A stretch of DNA of 64,000 bases from positions 62,001-126,000 of the forward strand of contig JAFLCN010000001.1 in NCBI GenBank assembly GCA_017303555.1. Reading direction: 5' to 3'. Under the pieces are notes generated by a model. It made no database searches and was not told the DNA's origin. It was given only the letters and a program-made list of their open reading frames with translations. This document shows, one piece after another, positions 1-7,194 of the stretch. The position numbers were made by a program, and so were the translations under genes. Position 1 is the stretch's first letter. The number at the start of each line of letters is the position of its first letter. This DNA is from Planctomycetota bacterium (lineage in GTDB: Bacteria > Planctomycetota > Phycisphaerae > Phycisphaerales > UBA1924).

Positions 1-1
1 A

Positions 2-967
2 GACCGGCTGATCCTGGTTGGGCCGCGCGATCTGATTCAGGATTACCTGACCGAACGAGCCGTTCGTGACGAGCGGATCGAGATCGAGCACGCGTCCGAA
101 GTGATCAGCATGGAAGAAAGCCCCGCCAAGGCGGTGCGTTCCAAGAAAGACAGCTCGATCGTCAAGATGGCGCTCTTGGGGAGCGAGAAGGCTCCGGAAT
201 CGGGCCCGGGCGCGCGAGCGGACGTTGTTCTCAGCGCGGGCAACACCGGCGCGTGCGTTTCCGCGGGCATCATGCACATGAAGCGCATGCCGAAGGTTCA
301 CCGGCCCGGCATCGCGGTGACCGTTCCGGCGTTTAAGGGCCCGGTCGTGATGATCGACTGCGGCGCCAATCCGGAGCCCAAGCCGACGCATCTCTGGCAG
401 TACGCGGTCATGGCGGCGGAACTGGCCCGCACCGTGCACGGGATCGAAAACCCGCGTGTCGCGCAGATGAACATCGGCAGCGAAGAGGCCAAGGGCACCG
501 AGACGATCAAGCAGACGCGCGACCTGCTCCGCGCGACGCCGGGATTGAACTACGTCGGATACGTGGAAGGCCGCGACCTTTTCGACGGCAACGCCGACGT
601 GATCGTGACCGACGGGTTTGTCGGGAACACCCTGCTCAAGATGGCCGAGGGGCTCGCGAAATCGATTTTTTCGGCGCTCGCGACCGAGATCATGACGCAG
701 GATCCGGGCCTGATGCTGCAGATCGAGCCGGTCTTCAAGCAGATCTGGAAGAAGAACGACTATCACGAGCACGGCGGCGCGCCTCTGCTGGGCGTCAACG
801 GCGCAATGTTCATCGCGCACGGCTCGAGCGAAGCCAAGACGATCAAGAACGCGATCCGCAACGCCCGCAAGTTTGTAAGCAGCGGCGTGAATCAGGTGAT
901 CGCCAAACGCCTCGAAGAAGTGAGCTTTGTCGCGGGCAATCTCGCGGAAGCCGGCACCGAGGCTTAA
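2..967 (+). CDS. plsX: Phosphate acyltransferase PlsX (5' end outside window)
   Basis: PlsX makes acyl-phosphate from acyl-ACP for the first acylation of glycerol-3-phosphate, as a peripheral membrane enzyme. The frame is open from base 2, so the gene starts upstream. About 321 residues are present and the family usually has 330-350, so only a short N-terminus is missing. Family hallmarks seen are EESPAKAVRSKKDSSI, LSAGNTGA, IDCGANPEPKP, NIGSEEAKGTE and DGFVGNTLLKMAEG. An internal GTG at 101 would cut into the conserved region and is not the true start. fabH follows after 56 bases on the same strand, the common plsX-fabH order. Confidence 0.96.
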   Translation, partial: DRLILVGPRDLIQDYLTERAVRDERIEIEHASEVISMEESPAKAVRSKKDSSIVKMALLGSEKAPESGPGARADVVLSAGNTGACVSAGIMHMKRMPKVHRPGIAVTVPAFKGPVVMIDCGANPEPKPTHLWQYAVMAAELARTVHGIENPRVAQMNIGSEEAKGTETIKQTRDLLRATPGLNYVGYVEGRDLFDGNADVIVTDGFVGNTLLKMAEGLAKSIFSALATEIMTQDPGLMLQIEPVFKQIWKKNDYHEHGGAPLLGVNGAMFIAHGSSEAKTIKNAIRNARKFVSSGVNQVIAKRLEEVSFVAGNLAEAGTEA

Positions 968-1023
968 GCGGATCGCGGCCTGGCCGAACTACGGGCCCCG
1001 ACGGCGCGTAGACTTGCACACTC

Positions 1024-2049
1024 ATGTCCAGTGGAACAACATCCGGCCGGCGTCCGATCGGCGTTCGCATCGCGGGAACAGGTTCGGCCCTTCCGGACCG
1101 TCGTCTGACCAACGCCGATCTTGAAAAACTGATGACCACCTCGGACGAGTGGATCGTCCAGCGCACCGGCATCCGCGAGCGCCGGATCATCGATCGCTCG
1201 CAGGGTGGCTCGACAAGCCAGCTCGCGGCGGACGCCCTGAAGGCGGCTCTGGCCGATGCCCGGCTGCAGGCGACCGACCTCGACCTCATCATCGTCGCCA
1301 CCATGACCGCCGAGATGTCTTGCCCGGCATCGGCCTCGCTGGTTGCAAACATGGTCGGGGCCGGGAATTGCGGTGCCTTTGACCTCACCGCCGCGTGCTC
1401 GGGCTTTGTGTACGGGCTGAATGTGGCGCACGATCTCATCAAGGGTGGTTCGTACCGCACGATCGGCCTGATCGGTGCCGATGCGCTCTCGACCCTCATG
1501 GACTATTCCGATGCGGGTCGCTCGACGGCGATCATTTTCGGCGACGCGGCGGGGGCGGTGATCCTCAAGGCGACCGACGACACGAGCAAAGGCCTGCTGG
1601 CTCAGGCGATGCACTCCGACGGCAAGGGGTGGAAAGAGATCTATGTGCCGCGCTGCGCCCAGGATTTCCCGCCCGGGGTCGAGGCCGATGCCGGCAAGTT
1701 CGACCACGTGCAGATGAACGGCGCCTCGGTCTTCAAGTTCGCCGTCGGCACCTTCCCCGAGCTGATCGAACAGACGCTCGAATCCGCCAAGGTCGCGGCG
1801 ACGGACATCGACATGTACGTCTGCCACCAGAGCAACCATCGCATTCTCACCGCGGCGCGGGAGCGGTTCGGTGTGGCCGAAGACAAGCTGTACATCAATA
1901 TCGACCGGTACGGCAACACCGTCGCGGCATCGGTCCCGCTCTGCTTTGACGAGCTCCGCAAGTCCGGTCGCGTTCGTGACGGGCAGAAGGTCATGTTCGT
2001 CGCGTTCGGAGGCGGGTTGACGTGGGGCAGCAGCCTCTGGCAATTGTGA
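1024..2049 (+). CDS. fabH: 3-oxoacyl-ACP synthase III (FabH)
   Basis: FabH starts type II fatty acid synthesis by condensing acetyl-CoA with malonyl-ACP in the cytoplasm. The 341-residue protein has normal length. The catalytic triad is visible as Cys125 (AACSGF), His268 (CHQSNHR) and Asn298 (YGNTVA). The N-terminal GTGSALPDRRLTN and DEWIVQRTGIRERR segments are typical. No Shine-Dalgarno site precedes the ATG; a TAGACT hexamer lies nine bases upstream, which may mean a leaderless message. It sits between plsX and fabD on the same strand. Confidence 0.97.
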   Translation: MSSGTTSGRRPIGVRIAGTGSALPDRRLTNADLEKLMTTSDEWIVQRTGIRERRIIDRSQGGSTSQLAADALKAALADARLQATDLDLIIVATMTAEMSCPASASLVANMVGAGNCGAFDLTAACSGFVYGLNVAHDLIKGGSYRTIGLIGADALSTLMDYSDAGRSTAIIFGDAAGAVILKATDDTSKGLLAQAMHSDGKGWKEIYVPRCAQDFPPGVEADAGKFDHVQMNGASVFKFAVGTFPELIEQTLESAKVAATDIDMYVCHQSNHRILTAARERFGVAEDKLYINIDRYGNTVAASVPLCFDELRKSGRVRDGQKVMFVAFGGGLTWGSSLWQL

Positions 2050-2071
2050 ATCCGGAGCCGCCCGCGTTCCC

Positions 2072-2077
2072 TACAAT
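2072..2077 (+). promoter_or_regulatory. Putative -10 element (TACAAT) just before fabD
   Basis: TACAAT lies six bases before the fabD ATG with no Shine-Dalgarno site between. This fits a -10 element driving a leaderless message. No clear -35 was found. Confidence 0.45.
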
Positions 2078-2083
2078 GGGCGC

Positions 2084-3022
2084 ATGAGCACTCCGCTCGT
2101 CATTTTGTGCCCCGGACAGGGCGCTCAGGCCGTTGGCATGGGGCGGGCTTTCGCCGAAAGGTCGCCCGAGGCCAAAGCGGTTTTCGATCGCGCCGACCAG
2201 ATTCTGGGCGATGCGCTCGGTTTGCCTTTGAGCCGCCTCTGCTTCGAGGGCCCGGCGGATCGACTCAACAAGACCGACGCCAGCCAACCCGCGATCTACG
2301 TCACTTCGATGGCGTGCTACGCGGCGCTCAAATCGCAATGGAACTACGGCAACGGCGAGGCCCCGATCGTTGCCGCGGCGGGCCTTTCGCTCGGCGAGTA
2401 CACGGCGCTCGCAATCGCGGGCGCCATGAGCTTCGAAGACGGGCTCAAGCTCGTCATGCTTCGCGGGCGGGCGATGCAGGACGCCGCGGAAGCCAGCGAA
2501 GGCGGGATGGTCGCGTTGATCGGCGCGGACGAAACTCAGGCTCAGCAGGTCTGCGATAGGGCTCGCGGGTCGGACGTTCTTGTTTGCGCCAATTTCAACG
2601 CCCCGGGCCAGATCGTGCTTTCGGGATCGAAAGCCGCGTGCGAGCGGGCGGCGCCGATCGCGTCCGAGATGGGCCTGCGTGCGACGCCGCTGGTCGTCGC
2701 CGGCGCATTCCACTCGCCGCTGATGCAACCCGCGGCGGATCGGCTGTCGAAGGCACTTTCGGAGGTGTCGATCAAGGCCCCGCGTTGCCCCGTGTACGCG
2801 AACGTGACCGCGTTGCCGCACGCGAACGATCCGTCGAGCATCCGCGCACGCCTGGTTGAACAATTGACCAGCCCGGTGCGCTGGGCCCAGTCGTGCGCCG
2901 CGATCGGTGGTGCGCAAGCGGGCAAAGCGGAATTCCATGAACTCGCGCCGGGCCGCACGCTCGCGGGCCTTTATCGCCGGATCGACAAGAACGTCAAAGT
3001 CGCTGCTCACGATGAGCCGTGA
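2084..3022 (+). CDS. fabD: Malonyl-CoA:ACP transacylase (FabD)
   Basis: FabD moves malonyl from CoA to acyl carrier protein, supplying extender units for fatty acid synthesis. The 312-residue length is standard. Visible motifs are GQGAQ at residues 11-15, the nucleophile Ser102 in GLSLGEYTA, Arg127 in MLRGRA, and the catalytic His210 in GAFHSPLM. It starts 34 bases after fabH. The putative promoter just upstream suggests it may also be transcribed separately from plsX-fabH. Confidence 0.97.
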   Translation: MSTPLVILCPGQGAQAVGMGRAFAERSPEAKAVFDRADQILGDALGLPLSRLCFEGPADRLNKTDASQPAIYVTSMACYAALKSQWNYGNGEAPIVAAAGLSLGEYTALAIAGAMSFEDGLKLVMLRGRAMQDAAEASEGGMVALIGADETQAQQVCDRARGSDVLVCANFNAPGQIVLSGSKAACERAAPIASEMGLRATPLVVAGAFHSPLMQPAADRLSKALSEVSIKAPRCPVYANVTALPHANDPSSIRARLVEQLTSPVRWAQSCAAIGGAQAGKAEFHELAPGRTLAGLYRRIDKNVKVAAHDEP

Positions 3023-3046
3023 ACCTTTTTCTCCGCAGGAACTCGC

Positions 3047-3628
3047 ATGCGATCGAACTCCTACTGGACGATTCTCCCACTCTCGCTCGCGCTGGTTGCG
3101 GGCACGGCAATCCTGCCCGGCTGCGGCGAAAAGAAGCCGCCGCCCAAGCCGGTTGCCCCCCCACCTCCTCCGCCCCCGCCTGCGCCGAAGCAGATCGATG
3201 TGGGCACGCTGCTGCAGACGAGCAAGGCGGACAAGCGCGTGCAGTTCCCGCAGGAGAAGGCTCCCGTGGACGACACCGTCGCGCTCGCGGTGATCAACCT
3301 GGCCAGCGCGATCGCCAAGGGTGATTCCAAGGCCATGGGCGGCATGATGATCAACGTCGGCAAGGACGTGCTCGATCAACTGGTTGCGAGCGGTCAGTGG
3401 GATGAATCGACCTCGAAGATCGAGGCGGTGCGCGTCGTCGAACTGATTGCCCCGACCGCCAAGCCCGAGAGCTTCAATGTCTCGTTCGCGGTGCAGGAGC
3501 CGGGCGTCGCGTACCTTGTGCGTTTCATCGGCACGCTCGACAACGGCAGGTATGTCTTCACGGGCATGCCCGGCGGTCGCAAGACGCACGCGCGGGCGAA
3601 TCAGTTCGATGACGGCATCTTTGACTGA
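3047..3628 (+). CDS. Small proline-rich lipoprotein inside the fab cluster
   Basis: This 193-residue protein has a lipoprotein signal peptide with lipobox LPGC (Cys26), then a Pro/Lys-rich linker at about residues 29-47 and a globular domain of about 140 residues. It is probably exported and lipid-anchored. I do not recognise the domain, and no catalytic motif is evident. It lies between fabD (24 bases before) and fabG (15 or 30 bases after, depending on the fabG start), so it probably shares their transcript. A weak ribosome site (CAGGA) precedes the ATG. A role at the envelope is inference from context only. Confidence 0.85.
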   Translation: MRSNSYWTILPLSLALVAGTAILPGCGEKKPPPKPVAPPPPPPPPAPKQIDVGTLLQTSKADKRVQFPQEKAPVDDTVALAVINLASAIAKGDSKAMGGMMINVGKDVLDQLVASGQWDESTSKIEAVRVVELIAPTAKPESFNVSFAVQEPGVAYLVRFIGTLDNGRYVFTGMPGGRKTHARANQFDDGIFD

Positions 3629-3658
3629 CGCTTCGGGAGCTTTTTGAGCAGAACAACC

Positions 3659-4405
3659 ATGACAGAAAACGCAAAGAGAGTTGCAGTCGTGACCGGCGCA
3701 TCCCGCGGCATCGGCCGCTCGATCGCGCAGCGCCTCGCCAAAGACGGCCGGCACGTCGTTCTGGTCGCCCGCACGGAATCGGCGCTGAACGACGTCAAAC
3801 ACGGGATCGAGGCCAACGGGGGGAGCGCCTCGGTGCTCGCGGCGGACATCGCCGATCCGAAGGCCTTTGCTTCGGCGATCGAGAAGATCGCCGAGACGCA
3901 CGGGCGGCTCGACATTCTGGTGAACAACGCAGGGATCACCAAGGACGGCCTGGCGCTCCGCATGAGCGACGAGGACTGGAACGCGGTGATCGGTACGAAC
4001 CTGACGAGCGCGTTCGTTGCCATTCGTGCCGCGGCACGCGCGATGATGAAGGGCAAGTTCGGGCGCATCGTCAACATCTCGTCCACCAGCGGAGTGGTCG
4101 GGAACGCCGGGCAGGCGAACTACGCCGCGGCCAAGAGCGGGCTGATGGGCCTGAGCAAGTCGATCGCACGCGAACTCGGCGGGAAGAACATCACCTGCAA
4201 CGTCGTCGCGCCCGGCTACATCGAGACGGACATGACGCAGAACCTGCCTCAGCAGGTGAAGGATCATGTGATGGGCATGATCGCCGTGAAGCGTTTCGGC
4301 ACCGGGGAAGACATCGCCGCGGCGGTTTCGTACGCGACGAGCGACGAAGCGGGCTTCTTCACCGGGCAGACCATCGTTGTTGACGGCGGAATGACAATGG
4401 CTTGA
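3659..4405 (+). CDS. fabG: 3-oxoacyl-ACP reductase (FabG)
   Basis: FabG is the NADPH-dependent beta-ketoacyl-ACP reductase of fatty acid synthesis and a short-chain dehydrogenase. The cofactor motif TGASRGIG is at residues 12-19, NNAG at 89-92, and the catalytic residues are Asn114, Ser142, Tyr155 and Lys159 (YAAAK). It ends in the usual VDGGMTMA. The ATG at 3659 gives the normal N-terminus. An in-frame TTG at 3644, only four bases after a GGGAG, is an alternative adding five residues. No acpP or fabF follows, unlike many fab clusters. Confidence 0.96.
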   Translation: MTENAKRVAVVTGASRGIGRSIAQRLAKDGRHVVLVARTESALNDVKHGIEANGGSASVLAADIADPKAFASAIEKIAETHGRLDILVNNAGITKDGLALRMSDEDWNAVIGTNLTSAFVAIRAAARAMMKGKFGRIVNISSTSGVVGNAGQANYAAAKSGLMGLSKSIARELGGKNITCNVVAPGYIETDMTQNLPQQVKDHVMGMIAVKRFGTGEDIAAAVSYATSDEAGFFTGQTIVVDGGMTMA

Positions 4406-4421
4406 TGCCCCGCCGATCGGG

Positions 4422-4937
4422 TCAGAAATCGGATGTGGCTCGCGTCAGGAATCGGTCGTAGCCGGCTTGCGACGGCAAGCCCATGAGGATCGCACCGATC
4501 GCGATCACCGGCGCTGCGAGCCCCCACCAACCAAGCGGCGGGCCGCCCAAGAAAAGCGTGATGACGCCGAGCAGCCCAAATGATTCGGCGATCGCCGTTC
4601 TCGAAATAACCAGCGTGCTGTAGCGCGACCAGATTGCCTGTTCCTTCGATGCAACATCGCCGGTTCCGCGCCAGGCAGCCCTTGCCGCGCCGAGGCTGGC
4701 ACGTCCGAGCACGGCGGAGACCACAAGCCCTCCGAAGCCGACCACGCCGGTGAGGCCGAGCAACATCGTCGCGAGATCGGCCTGGGGAGTCCTGCTTGGC
4801 GGACCGGGCGTGGTCGCGGGCGACTTGTTTTCGAGCGTGAGGAAGATTGTTACCACTGCGAAGATCAGCATGCCCGCAGACATCGCGAAACTGATGAGAC
4901 GGAGCATGTTCATGTTGGTCGGTGTGGATCCGGACAT
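4422..4937 (-). CDS. Small integral membrane protein, unknown function
   Basis: This 171-residue protein has about four hydrophobic segments: near the N-terminus (residues about 14-34), about 60-80, and a pair near the C-terminus rich in Gly, Leu and Trp. The ATG at 4937 is chosen because CAGGAG lies seven bases upstream. A longer reading to 5009 has no such support and starts with an Arg-rich stretch. It converges on fabG with a 16-base gap. I do not recognise the family. Confidence 0.75.
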   Translation of the reverse strand: MSGSTPTNMNMLRLISFAMSAGMLIFAVVTIFLTLENKSPATTPGPPSRTPQADLATMLLGLTGVVGFGGLVVSAVLGRASLGAARAAWRGTGDVASKEQAIWSRYSTLVISRTAIAESFGLLGVITLFLGGPPLGWWGLAAPVIAIGAILMGLPSQAGYDRFLTRATSDF

Positions 4938-5034
4938 TGGAACACTCCTGTTTCGGATCGGGGAGCACAACGCGCGGGGGGGGGCGATCGCGAAACGTCG
5001 TGATGGCATCTATCTCTTGACGGCAGGGCCAGAT

Positions 5035-5538
5035 TCAATACACCAGGTAGCTCATGTGCAGTTCGGCGTGACGCAGGTTTCCCTTGATCCACTCTTCGTG
5101 CGTCATTTCACCAAAGAGCACGCTGCGCTGGGTGGGGCGCTCTCGCTTGAGCCGTTCCATCGAGGTGCGAAAGTGCCGAACGCCGTCTTCGAACGCGACG
5201 GCCTGCGTCGCGAGCGTGCCGCCCTGAATTCCCGGGATCTTCACGCCCCGGGGCATCCGGTCGTTCAGGAACTTGTTTTTCTGGAACTTCAGAATGAACC
5301 GGATGATCCACGGCGGGTTCAGCTTTGGAGGGAAGCCGTCGTAGGAATAGTCGATCCAGGTTGCGAGATGATCGAAGACCGTTCCGGCCGACCAGTTCCC
5401 GATCTGCTTCAATCGCCCTTCGCGCTCGGCTTTCTCGATCCGATCCGCCTCGGCGAGTGCATCATCCGGCGTGTTGAATCGCAGATCTCGAGCTTCTCCC
5501 GGAGCGACGCGGACCTTCGCGGTATCGACCGTTTCCAT
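5035..5538 (-). CDS. DUF1569 family protein (DinB-like fold)
   Basis: The 167-residue protein resembles the DUF1569 family, which is related to DinB-like four-helix bundles. The GNWSAGTVFDHLATW segment and the C-terminal HAELHMSYLVY match the pattern of that family, including conserved histidines that could bind metal. The cellular role is unknown. A TAGGAT hexamer six bases before the ATG suggests a leaderless message. Confidence 0.8.
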   Translation of the reverse strand: METVDTAKVRVAPGEARDLRFNTPDDALAEADRIEKAEREGRLKQIGNWSAGTVFDHLATWIDYSYDGFPPKLNPPWIIRFILKFQKNKFLNDRMPRGVKIPGIQGGTLATQAVAFEDGVRHFRTSMERLKRERPTQRSVLFGEMTHEEWIKGNLRHAELHMSYLVY

Positions 5539-5544
5539 CCCGTT

Positions 5545-5550
5545 ATCCTA
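5545..5550 (-). promoter_or_regulatory. Putative -10 element (TAGGAT) before the DUF1569 gene
   Basis: On the minus strand TAGGAT is followed by exactly six bases and the ATG at 5538. This is the same arrangement as at fabD. Confidence 0.35.
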
Positions 5551-5723
5551 ACAGAGCCCCGCTCCGCTCGATTTCGTCTCGCCTTTTTTGTCGCGAAGCA
5601 ACATTTCGTCTTGGTTGCCGTTCCGCTTTCGGAGAGAATGTTTCCCGGGGCTGATGCCCCGCGCGGCTGTTTCGGTTTCCGCCCGAATCATCCGAGCATA
5701 TTGGGACGAGAGGGAGAGAAATC

Positions 5724-6365
5724 ATGTTTGCAAGGTTCTTTGTTGCCGCCTGCGCGGCGGGGTTGGTCGCGTCTACATCCGGCGCGGCGATCGTATCGGT
5801 TTCCGGACAGGTCACGCAGATTGCGCAGCCGCTCAATGCCCAGTTGAACGCGCTGACGAATCCGGCGACGGCATACTGCTGGGACGAGGTGCAGAACTTT
5901 GCCCTCGATCGCGTCGTTGCAATCGATGCGTTCGCACCCGGAACGTACAACCAGACGGGCGATCTCGTTTCCGCGTCGCTGGGCGTGGGAACGGTGGTTC
6001 GCAGCCATTACATCCACTTCGACATTCAGCCGCAATCCGGCAGCGCGACAGTGCAGGGGCGTGTGCGATTCGACTCGAACATCATCGGCGTGATTGTGGT
6101 GAATGAGGCCGGCGCGCGGCACCTCGACGACTCGGATTTCCTCGGCGCCCCGACGCTCTTCACGCACGGAAACGACTACCGAGGTCTCGAGTTTGCAACC
6201 GATGCTTTCCGCATCACCATCCTGGGCGATGCCATCGAGTTTGATCTCACAATCACGCAGCCGGGAGATTACATCCGAATCCTGACGCAGGGGGACATCC
6301 CGACGCCGGGTTCGCTCGCGGTCGGGACGCTCGGCTTGCTTTGCATTGCCCGCAGGAAGCGTTGA
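5724..6365 (+). CDS. Exported protein with PEP-CTERM-like tail, copy 1 of a tandem pair
   Basis: This 213-residue protein has a signal peptide (cleavage near SGAA, about residue 20), a mostly beta domain of about 165 residues, and a C-terminal tail of Pro-x-Pro-Gly, a hydrophobic stretch and ARRKR. The tail resembles the PEP-CTERM sorting signals of Phycisphaerae, which are cleaved and sorted at the surface. The domain has RSHYIHFD, IIGVIV and RHLDDSDFLGAPTLF, shared almost exactly with the next gene. A purine-rich AGGGAGAG lies just upstream of the ATG. Function is unknown. Confidence 0.85.
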   Translation: MFARFFVAACAAGLVASTSGAAIVSVSGQVTQIAQPLNAQLNALTNPATAYCWDEVQNFALDRVVAIDAFAPGTYNQTGDLVSASLGVGTVVRSHYIHFDIQPQSGSATVQGRVRFDSNIIGVIVVNEAGARHLDDSDFLGAPTLFTHGNDYRGLEFATDAFRITILGDAIEFDLTITQPGDYIRILTQGDIPTPGSLAVGTLGLLCIARRKR

Positions 6366-6395
6366 GGGCGGAACTTGTGATGTGAATTCGTGGAG

Positions 6396-6427
6396 CGCGG
6401 CGGTCGTGCGGGCCGCCGCGACTCTTT
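6396..6427 (+). terminator. Hairpin after the first PEP-CTERM-like gene
   Basis: An 8-bp stem CGCGGCGG/CCGCCGCG with a nine-base loop is followed by ACTCTTTCT. The T-tract is short, so this is a weak intrinsic terminator candidate. Confidence 0.45.
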
Positions 6428-6546
6428 CTGTGCCGAACCGAATTCCCCCGGTTCAACTCCGCTTGCAAAGGCGCGTGACTTTGTGCGACAATAGCGAGCG
6501 GTGCCGGATTCCGCCCCGGCCGTTGAACACTCGTGAGGAGAGAGAC

Positions 6547-7185
6547 ATGAAGACGACTTGCTTTGCTGCCGCGGCGGTCGCCGCGCTCGCCGCGTCGGGC
6601 TCAGATGCCGCGATCCTGGGCACGTTCGGCCAGGTGACGCAGATCGCGCAGCCCGCCGATGCGCAGCTCGATGTGCTGACGACGACGTCCTTTGCGTACT
6701 GCTGGAACGAGGTGCAGGATGTGGCGCTTTCCCAAGACGTCTGGGTCAACGCCTTCGCCCCCGGAAACTACAACTCGCCCGGTTCGCTCACCAACACGCA
6801 GATCGCCCAGGGAACGCGGGTCCGGAGCCACTACATCCACTTCGACGCCCCGCCCGGCGGCAGCGGCGCGATCCAGGGTTTCGTCAAGTTCGATCGCCCG
6901 ATCATCGGCGTCATCGTGCTGAACACGCCCGGCTTCCGTCACCTCGATGACTCCGATTTCCTCGGCGCGCCCACGCTCTTCACCAGCGGGTCTGATTTCC
7001 GGGGCATGGAGATGACGAACGACTCGTTCACCATCACCGCTTCCGGCGACACGCTCCAGTTTTCCATGGGCATCTCGCAGCCCGGCGACTTCATCCGTGT
7101 GCTGACCGAGGGTGATGTACCCGCACCCGGGGTTCTCACGCTCGGGGCGCTGTCGATCGCACTGGGTTCCCGACGCAGGCGGTGA
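6547..7185 (+). CDS. Exported protein with PEP-CTERM-like tail, copy 2 of a tandem pair
   Basis: The 212-residue protein is a close paralogue of the preceding gene, sharing GQVTQIAQP, the AYCWNEVQD region, RSHYIHFD and HLDDSDFLGAPTLF. It has a signal peptide (Ala-rich, cleavage after about residue 21) and the tail VPAPG, a hydrophobic stretch and SRRRR. The ATG at 6547 is preceded by GAGGAGAG. The frame stays open further upstream, but that part has no signal peptide and crosses the hairpin after copy 1. The pair is best explained by tandem duplication. Confidence 0.86.
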   Translation: MKTTCFAAAAVAALAASGSDAAILGTFGQVTQIAQPADAQLDVLTTTSFAYCWNEVQDVALSQDVWVNAFAPGNYNSPGSLTNTQIAQGTRVRSHYIHFDAPPGGSGAIQGFVKFDRPIIGVIVLNTPGFRHLDDSDFLGAPTLFTSGSDFRGMEMTNDSFTITASGDTLQFSMGISQPGDFIRVLTEGDVPAPGVLTLGALSIALGSRRRR

Positions 7186-7194
7186 CCGTTCCGC

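Noticed and set aside
1991-4267. A 758-residue open frame on the minus strand opposite fabD-fabG
   Set aside because: It is antisense to three well-supported genes, has no recognisable domain and is Arg/Asp/His-rich, as expected from high-GC shadow frames.
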